DNA of 64,000 nucleotides from GCA-2708415 sp964353185. GTDB taxonomy: Bacteria; Pseudomonadota; Alphaproteobacteria; Micavibrionales; Micavibrionaceae. The position numbers were made by a program, and so were the translations under genes. The first letter of the stretch is position 1, and each line of letters opens with the position of its first letter. This document shows, piece by piece, positions 17,243 through 26,212 of the stretch. Location of the stretch: assembly GCA_964353185.1 (NCBI GenBank), contig CAYGUV010000007.1, forward strand, positions 1 through 64,000. Reading direction: 5' to 3'. The notes below the pieces were generated by a model, which worked only from the letters and a program-made list of their open reading frames with translations, made no database searches and had not been told where the DNA came from.

Positions 17243-17791
17243 TTATTTTACTTCCTTATTTGTTTTATTACCCCAAAATAAACTATGGATAATCAGAACC
17301 ACAATACCTACGCTTATGAAGCTGTCGGCTAGGTTAAAGGCAGGGTAGTGCCAATCACCTATATAAAAATCTAGAAAATCGGCAACCGCTCCATAGTGAA
17401 AGCGGTCAATAACATTTCCTAACGCTCCACCGATGATGAGTGATAATGAAATCGCCTCAACCCAAGTTTTTGACTTATATAGCCAAACACTAAATATAGC
17501 CGAAATTATGACAGCCATAAGGATAAGTGGCCAAGGATTGTCATTTTGGAACATGCCAAAGCTAACGCCGTGATTCCATACCATTGTTAGATTAAAGAAT
17601 GATGTGATATCGAGACTTATGAACGGTAATTTGTCAGCATTTTTGAACCATTCGATAATTCCCAAAGATTCCAGACCCAATTGAGGGCGAAAAACATAAT
17701 CAAGGATGAGCCATTTCGTAATTTGATCCAATATAATAAAATCAGGAATTAAAGAAAATCCAATGATGGCTTTGAGGTTACGTTGTTTCAT
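17243..17791 (-). CDS. lspA: Lipoprotein signal peptidase (signal peptidase II)
   Basis: This 182-residue, four-TM inner-membrane aspartyl protease cleaves prolipoprotein signal peptides. It has DQITKW (22-27), WNHGVSFGM (72-80), GGALGNVIDRFHYGAVADFLD (121 onward) and FNLADSFI (152-159). The catalytic aspartates are D129 (NVIDR) and D156 (NLAD). Length is slightly above the E. coli enzyme (164 residues) because of the loop at about residues 40-60. It begins 2 bases after ileS, the classic ileS-lspA operon. Confidence 0.96.
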   Translation of the reverse strand: MKQRNLKAIIGFSLIPDFIILDQITKWLILDYVFRPQLGLESLGIIEWFKNADKLPFISLDITSFFNLTMVWNHGVSFGMFQNDNPWPLILMAVIISAIFSVWLYKSKTWVEAISLSLIIGGALGNVIDRFHYGAVADFLDFYIGDWHYPAFNLADSFISVGIVVLIIHSLFWGNKTNKEVK

Positions 17792-17793
17792 GG

Positions 17794-20649
17794 TTAAGCG
17801 GCCTGTTCTTGATTGACCACTTCGTCACAACGGTTGCATAAATCATGCGCGCTTTTTGCAACTTCGGGTAGAACTTTCCAGCAGCGAACGCATTTTTCAC
17901 CTTCGGCTTTTTTGAATTCAATTTCCAATCCTTCGCCATCTGTAACCGATACGCCAGAAACGATTGCAACATCGGCAATATCTGTATCGGCCAATGCTTT
18001 TTGGTAATCTGCGTTTGCTATGATTACAGGTGCGGCCTCAAGAGAGGAGCCAATAGTTTTATCTGCGCGGTGCGGCTCAAGGGCTGCGGTAACAGCCTCG
18101 CGCACTTCACGGATGGCGAACCATTTTCCTGCTAACGCTGGGTTATGCCAGTTTTTAGGGATGCTTGGGAATTCACGTAAATGAATGCTTGAGGCATCAT
18201 CAAAGATACCTTTTGGACGGTGTTCCCACGCTTCTTCCGTTGTGAAAGAAAGAATAGGCGCAAGCCAAGAAACCAAACAATTATAAACATGCGCCATGAC
18301 AGATCGGCATGCTTTGCGTTCGAAACTGTTGAAGTCGTCACAGTAAAGGCGGTCTTTACGGATATCAAAGTAAAACGCGGATAGGTTGTTGTTACAGAAT
18401 TCATGAAGCTCTTTAGCTACCTTGCCGTATTCGTGCGCCTCAATATATGTGTGGATTTTTTTATCCATTTCATATAGTTGGTGTAAGACAAGCTGTTCTA
18501 GCTCTGGCAGTTTTGTGATATCACTTTCGATTTCTTTGACCATTTCAGTGGCGTTGAAACCATCAAGCGCCCCTAAGATAAAACGCAGGGTGTTACGGAT
18601 ACGGCGATAAAGGTCAGAGGTATTTTTAAGTGTATCTTTTCCGATGCGAATATCTTCCGCGTAGTCAGAAGTCATTGTCCAAAGACGAAGAATATCAGCG
18701 CCATACTGATCCATAATTTTGAGTGGATCGACAACGTTACCAACAGACTTGGACATTTTATATCCTTTTTCATCCAATACAAAACCATGGGTTAGCACAT
18801 TTTTGTAAGGGGCGTGGCCTTTTGTACCGCAGGATTCAAGCAGGGAAGAGTGGAACCAACCACGATGTTGGTCTGACCCTTCGAGATACATGTCGGCTTG
18901 TTGGCCCAGCTGTTCTTTGCGGGCATCAACCACGAAAGAGTGCGTTGAGCCTGATTCAAACCACACATCAACAATGTCAAAAACTTGTTCGTAATCATCG
19001 GCGTTGTAATCATCGCCTAAAAATTCTTGGGCATCTAATGACCACCATGCATCTGATCCGTGTTCTTCAAATTTATCGGCGATACGGTTAAGGACGGCTT
19101 CATCTTTCAATGGCTCATTGGTTTTTTTATCAACGAATAGGGCAATTGGAACACCCCACGCGCGTTGACGGGAAATACACCAATCTGGGCGATTTTTAAT
19201 CATCGCATTAATGCGGGCTTCCCCTTTGGCAGGGACCCAGTTTGTATCTTTGATGGCCTGAAGTGCAGTGTCGCGTAGGCCTAATTCATTATCCATGCTT
19301 ATGAACCATTGCGGTGTCGTGCGGAAGATAAGGGGCGCTTTTGATCTCCAGCTATGCGGGTATTCATGACGTAAGGAACCTTTGGCGAGGAGCTTGCCTG
19401 CGTCCTCCATAGCCTTGATAGGCGCAAAGTTTCCTGCATCCATCTTACCATTTTCATCATAAATTTTTAGACCAGCGAATAAAGGTACGTGGTCTTTAAA
19501 GCTTCCATCATCATCAATATTGTCTGTAACTTCCAAGCCGTATTTTTTGCCCAATTCAAAGTCATCTGGGCCGTGCGACGGGGCAACGTGAACAAAACCT
19601 GTTCCGTCTTCATCAGTCACATAATCGGCATGGTGAGCAGGAACATCATACTCATATCCTTGACCAGCAAGGGGGTGAGCACAAATTGTGCCTTCCACTT
19701 CACTGCCTTTAAATTCTGCAATTTGTTTCATCGATGTAATTTTTGCTTGTTCTTTAACTTTTTCAGCCAAAGATTTTGCAAAGGCGACTTTTGCGCCAAT
19801 TTCAACTTTTGATCCTTCGGCAACTTCTTCAACTTCATACACGGCATAGTCGATGTCGGTGTTGAAGAAAATTCCACGGTTAGAAGGAATAGTCCACGGC
19901 GTGGTTGTCCAGATGACGATGTCTGATCCTTCTAAGGCAGCGCATTTTGTAGTCTTAACAGGAAAGCGTGCCCAGATGGTTACAGACTTATGTTCTTGAT
20001 ATTCCACCTCTGCTTCGGCGAGGGCGGTTTGCTCAACAGTCGACCAAAGTACGGATTTAACGCCGCGATAAAGACCACCATTGGTCAGGAATTTATGAAT
20101 TTCACGGACGATTTGCGCTTCTGCGGGCAGGCGCATGGTGAGGTACGGGTTTTCCCAATCCCCAATCACGCCAAGACGTTTGAATTGTTCGGCTTGGATA
20201 TCGACCCATTCACGCGCAAACTGACGACATTCTTCACGAAATACAAGCGGGTCGACATCATCTTTATCTTTGCCTTCGGCGCGATATTTCTCTTCAATTT
20301 TCCATTCAATCGGCAGACCGTGACAATCCCATCCAGGGACATATGGTGCGTCATACCCCTTCATCTGCCAGCTTTTGTTGATGACATCTTTAAGGATTTT
20401 ATTAAGCGCATGACCCATGTGGATATTGCCGTTGGCGTATGGAGGGCCGTCATGAAGGATCCATTTTGGCTTACCTTTAGCATTTTCGCGGGTTTTGTTG
20501 AAAAGATCGGTTTTGTCCCAGTTCTTCACCATTTCAGGTTCTTTTTCAGGCAGATTACCGCGCATTGGGAAATCGGTCTTTGGTAAAAATACCGTGTCTT
20601 TAAATTTTTCTTTGTTTTGGTCTTTATTATCGCTCATATCACTATCCAT
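17794..20649 (-). CDS. ileS: Isoleucyl-tRNA synthetase
   Basis: This class I synthetase of 951 residues charges tRNA-Ile. The HIGH-type motif is HMGH at 77-80 within GPPYANGNIHMGHALNK, and the KMSKS loop is present (GYKMSKSVGNVVDP). The CP1 editing domain has the WTTTPWTIPSN element. The C-terminal zinc finger is KCVRCWKVLP followed by LCNRCDEVV. An alternative start at 20637 (MSDNKD) has a weak GGA 7 bases upstream and may be the true one. It is followed by lspA and preceded by ribF, 90 bases away. Confidence 0.97.
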   Translation of the reverse strand: MDSDMSDNKDQNKEKFKDTVFLPKTDFPMRGNLPEKEPEMVKNWDKTDLFNKTRENAKGKPKWILHDGPPYANGNIHMGHALNKILKDVINKSWQMKGYDAPYVPGWDCHGLPIEWKIEEKYRAEGKDKDDVDPLVFREECRQFAREWVDIQAEQFKRLGVIGDWENPYLTMRLPAEAQIVREIHKFLTNGGLYRGVKSVLWSTVEQTALAEAEVEYQEHKSVTIWARFPVKTTKCAALEGSDIVIWTTTPWTIPSNRGIFFNTDIDYAVYEVEEVAEGSKVEIGAKVAFAKSLAEKVKEQAKITSMKQIAEFKGSEVEGTICAHPLAGQGYEYDVPAHHADYVTDEDGTGFVHVAPSHGPDDFELGKKYGLEVTDNIDDDGSFKDHVPLFAGLKIYDENGKMDAGNFAPIKAMEDAGKLLAKGSLRHEYPHSWRSKAPLIFRTTPQWFISMDNELGLRDTALQAIKDTNWVPAKGEARINAMIKNRPDWCISRQRAWGVPIALFVDKKTNEPLKDEAVLNRIADKFEEHGSDAWWSLDAQEFLGDDYNADDYEQVFDIVDVWFESGSTHSFVVDARKEQLGQQADMYLEGSDQHRGWFHSSLLESCGTKGHAPYKNVLTHGFVLDEKGYKMSKSVGNVVDPLKIMDQYGADILRLWTMTSDYAEDIRIGKDTLKNTSDLYRRIRNTLRFILGALDGFNATEMVKEIESDITKLPELEQLVLHQLYEMDKKIHTYIEAHEYGKVAKELHEFCNNNLSAFYFDIRKDRLYCDDFNSFERKACRSVMAHVYNCLVSWLAPILSFTTEEAWEHRPKGIFDDASSIHLREFPSIPKNWHNPALAGKWFAIREVREAVTAALEPHRADKTIGSSLEAAPVIIANADYQKALADTDIADVAIVSGVSVTDGEGLEIEFKKAEGEKCVRCWKVLPEVAKSAHDLCNRCDEVVNQEQAA

Positions 20650-20739
20650 TGTTCAGCAGCGAATATGCGGGAAAACCATGCTTAAATCAAGATAGGAGTT
20701 TTAGAAGAATGTAGGCCATTATTGTTTAAAGGTAGTGAA

Positions 20740-21660
20740 TTATTTCAAAATATCGCGTGCTTTGGCGCAGTCTTTTTCCATTTGGATAATAAGATCATCG
20801 AGGGAGTTAAATTTGGCCTCGCTCCTGATACGGGTGACAGGCTTAATTCTTAGGGTTTTGCCGTAAATTTCGCGAAAAGGGAAGTCGAGGATGTGGGCTT
20901 CTACTTGGCCTTCGGCCACTTCAAACATCGGGCGGATACCGATATTGGTGGCGGCCTTAAGCCATTCTTTTTCGCCTTCTATTCTCACATAGCAGGCATA
21001 AATGCCATAAGCAGGATGTAGCGTATTTTTTAGCATAACATTCGCCGTTGGGTAGCCAAGTTCGCGGCCGCGCTGGTCACCTTTGACAATTTCGCCTTGA
21101 ATTTCCCAGTGCCAGCCCAATAGCTTATTCGCGCTTTCAATATCGCCTATTTTTAAATATTCACGGATACGGGAGGAAGAAATAATTTCATCGTGCGTAT
21201 CTTTGATAGGGGCAACAATATCGATGGGTAAGCCAGCATTTTTTATGGTTTCTGGGGTTCCTGTACGCATTTGGCCAAAATGAAAGTCATGGCCAACGAC
21301 AATATGTGCGGCGTTTAGCCCATCTTTGAGAATATTTTGGATAAAATCTTCCGCGGTTTGGCTTGCAAAGTCCCAATTAAAGGGAAGGGAGACGAGTATA
21401 TCAATATCTTCTTCGCGAAGGCGCTGTTCTTTAAGGGCGAAAGGCGTTAATCGTGCAGGCGGTTGCGAGGGTTGAAAAAGGGCGCGAGGGTGTGGCTCAA
21501 ACGTTAAAACACCAACGGGTTTATTGTTAATTTTGGCAATTTCTTTGGCGCGCGTGATTAAGGCCTGATGGCCGTGATGGACACCGTCAAAATTACCAAT
21601 GGCGAACACGGCATTTTGGGCGTCAGAAGGAATATCACGAAGGGTGCTATAAACTTTCAT
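20740..21660 (-). CDS. ribF: Bifunctional riboflavin kinase / FAD synthetase
   Basis: This 306-residue protein makes FMN and FAD. The N-terminal FMN adenylyltransferase domain has IGNFDGVHHGHQALI (nucleotidyltransferase HxGH) and ISSSRIREYL. The C-terminal riboflavin kinase domain has KGDQRGRELGYPTANV and the FDGxxYGxxxxv-like FREIYGKTLRI. Length is standard. It overlaps the upstream VanX-like gene by 14 bases and precedes ileS, a conserved order. Confidence 0.96.
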   Translation of the reverse strand: MKVYSTLRDIPSDAQNAVFAIGNFDGVHHGHQALITRAKEIAKINNKPVGVLTFEPHPRALFQPSQPPARLTPFALKEQRLREEDIDILVSLPFNWDFASQTAEDFIQNILKDGLNAAHIVVGHDFHFGQMRTGTPETIKNAGLPIDIVAPIKDTHDEIISSSRIREYLKIGDIESANKLLGWHWEIQGEIVKGDQRGRELGYPTANVMLKNTLHPAYGIYACYVRIEGEKEWLKAATNIGIRPMFEVAEGQVEAHILDFPFREIYGKTLRIKPVTRIRSEAKFNSLDDLIIQMEKDCAKARDILK

Positions 21661-22384
21661 CCGCCTTATGTATCAGAGAGCGTATCTCTTGGGCAAGCGT
21701 TTCAAAGTGATCTAGGGATAAATTTTCAATATTATTATCGATTTTATTGGTCATTTGCATCTGTGGAGGCAGGTTTTTATCCTCAAGGGCGTCAAATTGA
21801 TTGTAATGCTCATTCGTAAAACGAAAATCCCACCATTCGGCTGCGTAGGGTATGAATGGTTGTTTCAGGTATTCCGCGCTTTGCACAAATGCTTGCTCTA
21901 ATTTATGGCGATTTTCAATATGATCTGGATGAAGGTCTGTGTAATCGCGGGCCGATGAGGGCTCCATCCAATCAAAAGGGGTGCCCATGTTCACTTGCGA
22001 TCCATCAGAATATAACGCGCAGACATCAACAGCCATGGCACGTGGATGAGCACCAGCACCAGGGGGCGCGAGCAGGCGCGGCGGTTCTTTCCAATGGGGG
22101 TTGGCTTTGACAATGTCAGTTTCGGCCATGGCGGCTTGCGCGTCAGATGTGCGAAGGCAATCTTTGATTTGCAATGCCCAATTATGGCGTTTTTTTAAAA
22201 GGCGGGCTGTTAAAATTGTAATGGCGGCCAAATCTTTATGCGCCCAACAGGTTGCATCAGGATGATATATCGCAGTTTTAAATATATTGCGGGGATGGTC
22301 AGCATTTTGGTAGGCCAAATCAATTTTGATGGGCTCATCAGGGATAAAAATTTGAAATGGCAGAAGCAAATGATAAAATTTCAT
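21647..22384 (-). CDS. VanX/DdpX-like D-alanyl-D-alanine dipeptidase (M15D), altered zinc site
   Basis: This 245-residue protein aligns with VanX-type dipeptidases that cleave D-Ala-D-Ala. The first zinc motif appears as GAHPRAMAVD, keeping H113 and D120 but losing the usual Ser and Gly. The second motif reads EWWDF where VanX has EWWH: the catalytic Glu (E183) is kept while the third zinc ligand His is replaced by Asp (D186). No signal peptide is present, so it should be cytoplasmic, fitting recycling of cell-wall dipeptide. Its end overlaps ribF by 14 bases. The RibF linkage suggests housekeeping rather than resistance. Confidence 0.75.
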   Translation of the reverse strand: MKFYHLLLPFQIFIPDEPIKIDLAYQNADHPRNIFKTAIYHPDATCWAHKDLAAITILTARLLKKRHNWALQIKDCLRTSDAQAAMAETDIVKANPHWKEPPRLLAPPGAGAHPRAMAVDVCALYSDGSQVNMGTPFDWMEPSSARDYTDLHPDHIENRHKLEQAFVQSAEYLKQPFIPYAAEWWDFRFTNEHYNQFDALEDKNLPPQMQMTNKIDNNIENLSLDHFETLAQEIRSLIHKADESL

Positions 22385-22447
22385 GCAACTATCTTATCAC
22401 ATTGATTTGTTTTGAAGAGTTAAAATGGCATAAAAGTTCAATAAATT

Positions 22448-24271
22448 TCAACCTTGCAGTTTTTCCAAAAAAACTTGCCCATATTTATCAAGTTTGGATT
22501 GGCCGACGCCTGCTACATTGCCCATTTCATTCAAATTTGTTGGTTTTTGTATGATCATATCAATTAAGGTTTTATCGTGAAAAACAACGTAAGGGGGGAC
22601 GCTGTTTTCTTTGGCGATGGTCATGCGTAAGGCTTTTAAATCGGCAAATAATTCTTGATCAGTTTCATTTTTAAGTAAATTTGTCGGGTCTGTTTTTGTT
22701 GTTGAAGAGGATGAACCGCCTGTTGTCTTCGGATCTAACCTTATTTGTAAGGCGGGTTTTGTATTTAAAAAATCAATCCCAAGGGGCGTTATTTTTAGAC
22801 CGCCATGGGCATCCATATCTACGTATAAGAAGCCACGCGCCACCAGTTGGCGTATGAGGCTTTGCCATTCTTTATTATTATGTTCTGTGCCGATGCCAAA
22901 CGTGCTGAGGGTATCGTGACCAAAATTTTTGATCCGTTCGTTGTTTTTACCCAGTAAAATATCAATAATATAATTACCGCCAAATCGTTGGTCAGTGCGT
23001 AAGATGCACGAAAGTAATTTTTGCGCAGCAATCGACCCGTCGAAGGTTTTAGGGGGCCATAGACACGTGTCACAATTACCACAGGCATCGCCATTATCAT
23101 CAAAATAATTAAGCAAGACTTGGCGACGGCAAGTGGTTGTTTCACAATATCCTAAAAAAGCGGTCAGCTTTTGACGCTCAATTTTCTTTTGCTCAGGCGG
23201 GGCATCGGACGATTCAATCATTTGACGTTGTAAGGCTAAATCTTGTAAACCATAAACCATCCATGCGACCGCAGGTAAGTTGTCACGCCCCGCGCGGCCT
23301 GTTTCTTGGTAGTAGGCTTCGATGTTTTTGGGTAGGTCTAGATGGGCGACAAACCGAACATCGGGCTTGTTAATTCCCATGCCAAAGGCAATGGTGGCAA
23401 CCATGATAATGCCTTCTTCTTTGATAAAGCGTTCTTGGTTTTTGGCGCGCACATCTGTATCTAATCGCGCGTGATAGGGCAGGGCATTATAGCCTTTCTC
23501 TTTCAACCATTTTGCTGTCTCTTCGACTTTGTTACGGGATAAACAATAGACAATTCCGCTTTCGCTGATGTCGCGTTGTTTTAAGAGGTTGAGTAGTTGT
23601 GCCCGCGGGTTATCTTTGATTGCAACGGTATAAGTAATATTGGGGCGGTCAAATCCTGCGACATAAAGCTTAGGTAGTTGAAGCCGCTCCACAATATCTT
23701 TGCGGGTTGGTGTATCTGCCGTGGCGGTAACAGCGATACAAGGCGTGTTGGGGTAGCGTGTACGAAGAAGAGAGACTTGGCGATATTCGGGCCTAAAATC
23801 ATGCCCCCATTGGGAAATACAGTGCGCTTCATCAATCGCAAATAGGGCGATTTCAATATTATCTAAAAGATCGAGAAAATTATCATTCACCAATCTTTCT
23901 GGGGCAACGTATACCAAATCAAGCGCGCCATTGCGCAGGTCGCTCATCGTTGATTGTAATTCGGGATAGTCTAAACCAGAATGAATGGCTGCGGCGTTCA
24001 CGCCGGCTTCACGTAGGGCGACGACTTGGTCATTCATAAGCGCAATAAGGGGGGAGACAATAATGCCCGTACCCGAACGGCAAATAGAGGGAATTTGGTA
24101 GCAAAGCGATTTACCGCTGCCCGTTGGCATTAAAACACCACAGCTTTTGCCTTGAATTACATCCTCGATAATCTGTTCTTGTTCCCCGCGAAACGCATCA
24201 TACCCAAATACGGAAGAAAGGATGTGTTTGGGGGATGGTGCAATATCAGGCGTGGTAGCAATGTTTGTCAT
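22448..24271 (-). CDS. recQ: ATP-dependent DNA helicase RecQ
   Basis: This 607-residue superfamily 2 helicase has Walker A MPTGSGKS (48-55), the DEAH box within AIDEAHCISQWGHDFRPEY, and the aromatic-rich loop typical of RecQ. Zinc-binding cysteines occur in CETTTCRR and CGNCDTC. An RQC winged helix follows, and the C-terminal HRDC domain includes the LRMTIAKENSVPPYVVF and GVGQSKLDKYG motifs. Length equals E. coli RecQ. It acts in the RecF repair pathway. It is separated by 63 bases from the VanX-like gene. Confidence 0.97.
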   Translation of the reverse strand: MTNIATTPDIAPSPKHILSSVFGYDAFRGEQEQIIEDVIQGKSCGVLMPTGSGKSLCYQIPSICRSGTGIIVSPLIALMNDQVVALREAGVNAAAIHSGLDYPELQSTMSDLRNGALDLVYVAPERLVNDNFLDLLDNIEIALFAIDEAHCISQWGHDFRPEYRQVSLLRTRYPNTPCIAVTATADTPTRKDIVERLQLPKLYVAGFDRPNITYTVAIKDNPRAQLLNLLKQRDISESGIVYCLSRNKVEETAKWLKEKGYNALPYHARLDTDVRAKNQERFIKEEGIIMVATIAFGMGINKPDVRFVAHLDLPKNIEAYYQETGRAGRDNLPAVAWMVYGLQDLALQRQMIESSDAPPEQKKIERQKLTAFLGYCETTTCRRQVLLNYFDDNGDACGNCDTCLWPPKTFDGSIAAQKLLSCILRTDQRFGGNYIIDILLGKNNERIKNFGHDTLSTFGIGTEHNNKEWQSLIRQLVARGFLYVDMDAHGGLKITPLGIDFLNTKPALQIRLDPKTTGGSSSSTTKTDPTNLLKNETDQELFADLKALRMTIAKENSVPPYVVFHDKTLIDMIIQKPTNLNEMGNVAGVGQSKLDKYGQVFLEKLQG

Positions 24272-24395
24272 ATGAATGTTTTTTTAACTATAAGATTAAA
24301 CAATATATTAAGCATGCATAATGGTTGTGTATAGGTCATGGAGGGGTAAATTTAAAACCCATACACATGAGATAAAGTTATTTTTTGAAGAAAAT

Positions 24396-24471
24396 TGGTG
24401 GCGGTACAGAGATTTGAACTCCGGACACAAGGATTATGATTCCTCTGCTCTAACCACTGAGCTATACCGCC
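24396..24471 (-). tRNA. tRNA-Met (CAT), elongator type
   Basis: Read on the minus strand the 76 bases fold as a canonical tRNA: acceptor GGCGGTA pairing with TACCGCC, D arm GCTC/GAGC, anticodon stem GAGGA/TCCTT around loop ATCATAA (anticodon CAT), T arm CGGAG-TTCAAAT-CTCTG, discriminator A and an encoded CCA. The first pair is G-C, so it is not initiator tRNA. The anticodon stem-loop resembles alphaproteobacterial elongator Met rather than tRNA-Ile2, though the latter cannot be wholly excluded. Confidence 0.93.
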
Positions 24472-24486
24472 ACGCATTGGGATAGG

Positions 24487-24515
24487 TTATAAGGTTTTTC
24501 GATTGTTTTTGTCAA
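24487..24515 (-). promoter_or_regulatory. Sigma70 promoter of tRNA-Met
   Basis: On the minus strand a perfect -35 TTGACA (24515-24510) is followed by a 17-base spacer and -10 TTATAA (24492-24487). The predicted start lies about 10 bases before the tRNA 5' end. The -35 box begins 2 bases after the DUF4174 stop codon. Confidence 0.85.
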
Positions 24516-24517
24516 GC

Positions 24518-24958
24518 CTATCTTGCTTGTGACATCTCACTTTGTCGCATGGGCATGGAATCAATTAACTTCGTTAGCGTCTTGATGTTGACAGGGCTGT
24601 TTTCTCGTAATTTTTCGCCGCCATCTTTACCAATTAAAATAACTGTAAAATCGCTGTTAATGGCATAAACATCGCGTAAGGATTGTGCCTTTTGATTATC
24701 AAGTGACCCTGTAGAATCAATAATTTCATCATGGGTGATGGATAATAAAACTATGTCACGCTCCATCAATGCGGCGGAATTTGTTTTGAAAATTTCAAGT
24801 TGATGAAGATAGTCTGCGTTTTCTTCAGATGAGGTGAATAATAAAACAGGCCGATTTTTCCATTTAAATTGATCAAGCATGTCTGATGCCTCTGTCTGTG
24901 AATGGCAAGAAATTATAAATAAACAGGTTAAAAAACTTAAAATAAATTTTAAGCGCAT
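24518..24958 (-). CDS. DUF4174 exported protein
   Basis: This 146-residue protein has an N-terminal signal sequence (LKFILSFLTCLFIISC). A cysteine at residue 18 could make it a lipoprotein, though the box is imperfect. The mature region carries DUF4174 features: LDQFKWKNRPVLLFT, the helix with VLLSI, then VILIGKDGGEKLR and IDSMPMRQSEM at the C-terminus. The domain is thioredoxin-like in arrangement but lacks a CXXC. Function is unknown. Its start overlaps the end of mnmA by 10 bases, so expression is probably coupled. Confidence 0.8.
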   Translation of the reverse strand: MRLKFILSFLTCLFIISCHSQTEASDMLDQFKWKNRPVLLFTSSEENADYLHQLEIFKTNSAALMERDIVLLSITHDEIIDSTGSLDNQKAQSLRDVYAINSDFTVILIGKDGGEKLRENSPVNIKTLTKLIDSMPMRQSEMSQAR

Positions 24959-26112
24959 TGTTTGAAATCTTGGTTGGAATTTGATGAATTACAGATCCAG
25001 CCGCCGCCTAATACACGGTCGCCTGCATAACAAACGGCCGCTTGCCCGCGGGCAATGCCATATTGTGAGGTGTCTAAATGAATCTCCGCTTCGCCATTTT
25101 CTGCCTTAAAAAGCTTCGCTCCGGATGGTTTCGAAACAGAGCGTAGCTTTACGCTAATATCCAAACCTTCGTCTGGAATATCAATCATCCAGTTACAATC
25201 ATTGATGGTAATGATGTCACGGGCGAGGGCTTCTTTTGGGCCAACAATAACCTCGTTTTTGTCGGCATCAACGCGTACAACGTAAAAGGGGGAGTTATCA
25301 TCATTATGCCCACCACCAATACCAAGGCCGCGACGTTGGCCAATAGTGTAATGAATAATGCCATCATGCGTGCCCATCACATCGCCATTCATATCAACAA
25401 TATTGCCAGATTTCTCGGCTTCGGGCTTAATCTTTTTAACCACACTGGCGTAATCGCCATTGGGGACGAAGCAAATATCTTGGGAATCTGGCTTATTGCA
25501 AACTAAAAGTCCGAGGCGCTCCGCATGTTCGCGGGTTTTGTCTTTTGTCCATGCACCCAATGGAAAGCGTAGAAAGTTTAGCTGATCTTGAGTGGTGGCA
25601 AAAAGGAAATAGCTTTGATCTTTGCCTTGATCAATGGCGCGGTGTAATTCGGCATTGCCTGTTTTTTTGTTCATAACACGTTTTATATAGTGCCCTGTCG
25701 CCATGCAATCGGCGCCTAAGTCTTGAGCGACTTTGAAAAGGTCACGAAATTTTACGGTCTGATTACAGCGGACGCATGGAATAGGTGTTTCGCCGCGCAT
25801 ATAGCTATCGACAAAATCGCTCATGACGCTGTCTTTGAAGTTATCTTCGTAATTCAAAACATAATGGGGAAAGCCTTTTTCTTCAGCGACACGCTTCGCA
25901 TCGTATATATCTTGTCCGGCGCAACAGGCGCCTTTACGCTCAACGGCCTTGCCGTAATCATAAAGTTGCAGTGTTGCGCCAATGACTTCGTAGCCTTCTT
26001 CATGTAACAGTGCGGCGGTGACGGATGAATCCACGCCACCAGACATCGCCACCACCACACGTGTTTCCGCGGGTGATTTGGCAAAACCAAGGCTGTTGAG
26101 TTCTTTATTCAT
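24949..26112 (-). CDS. mnmA: tRNA-specific 2-thiouridylase MnmA
   Basis: MnmA thiolates wobble uridine 34 of tRNA-Lys, -Glu and -Gln, using sulfur relayed from a cysteine desulfurase. The P-loop (PP-loop) AMSGGVDSSV lies near the N-terminus. The catalytic cysteines are in PCVRCNQTVKF and SQDICFVPNG. Other hallmarks are TGHYIKR, DQSYFLFAT and TIGQRRGLGIGG. I start it at ATG 26112 (387 residues); a longer frame would need a TTG at 26148. The cysteine desulfurase gene lies about 1 kb upstream. Confidence 0.95.
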   Translation of the reverse strand: MNKELNSLGFAKSPAETRVVVAMSGGVDSSVTAALLHEEGYEVIGATLQLYDYGKAVERKGACCAGQDIYDAKRVAEEKGFPHYVLNYEDNFKDSVMSDFVDSYMRGETPIPCVRCNQTVKFRDLFKVAQDLGADCMATGHYIKRVMNKKTGNAELHRAIDQGKDQSYFLFATTQDQLNFLRFPLGAWTKDKTREHAERLGLLVCNKPDSQDICFVPNGDYASVVKKIKPEAEKSGNIVDMNGDVMGTHDGIIHYTIGQRRGLGIGGGHNDDNSPFYVVRVDADKNEVIVGPKEALARDIITINDCNWMIDIPDEGLDISVKLRSVSKPSGAKLFKAENGEAEIHLDTSQYGIARGQAAVCYAGDRVLGGGWICNSSNSNQDFKQCA

Positions 26113-26158
26113 GAGGGCTTTATATAGGAAAAACCCCTGAAAATGCAAATAAAATTTA

Positions 26159-26187
26159 TTGACATAACTTTAAATGTCGATAATTTA
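26159..26187 (+). promoter_or_regulatory. Putative promoter with overlapping inverted repeat before the RHH-like gene
   Basis: A TTGACA hexamer at 26159-26164 is followed by an AT-rich region (TAATTT at 26181-26186) that could be a weak -10. Overlapping it is GACAT-N8-ATGTC (26161-26178), an inverted repeat with 5-base arms. This fits an operator for the downstream ribbon-helix-helix-like protein. The gap is also the leader region of divergent mnmA. Confidence 0.4.
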
Positions 26188-26212
26188 GCTTTTTTTAAAG
26201 AAAGTTAACGTG

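Noticed and set aside
23062..23071. GACACGTGTC palindrome as a second parS site
   Set aside because: It lies inside recQ and matches only the central CACGTG; the outer parS bases TGTTT/AAACA are not conserved. Other CACGTG occurrences (near 14391 and 22039) also lack the flanks.
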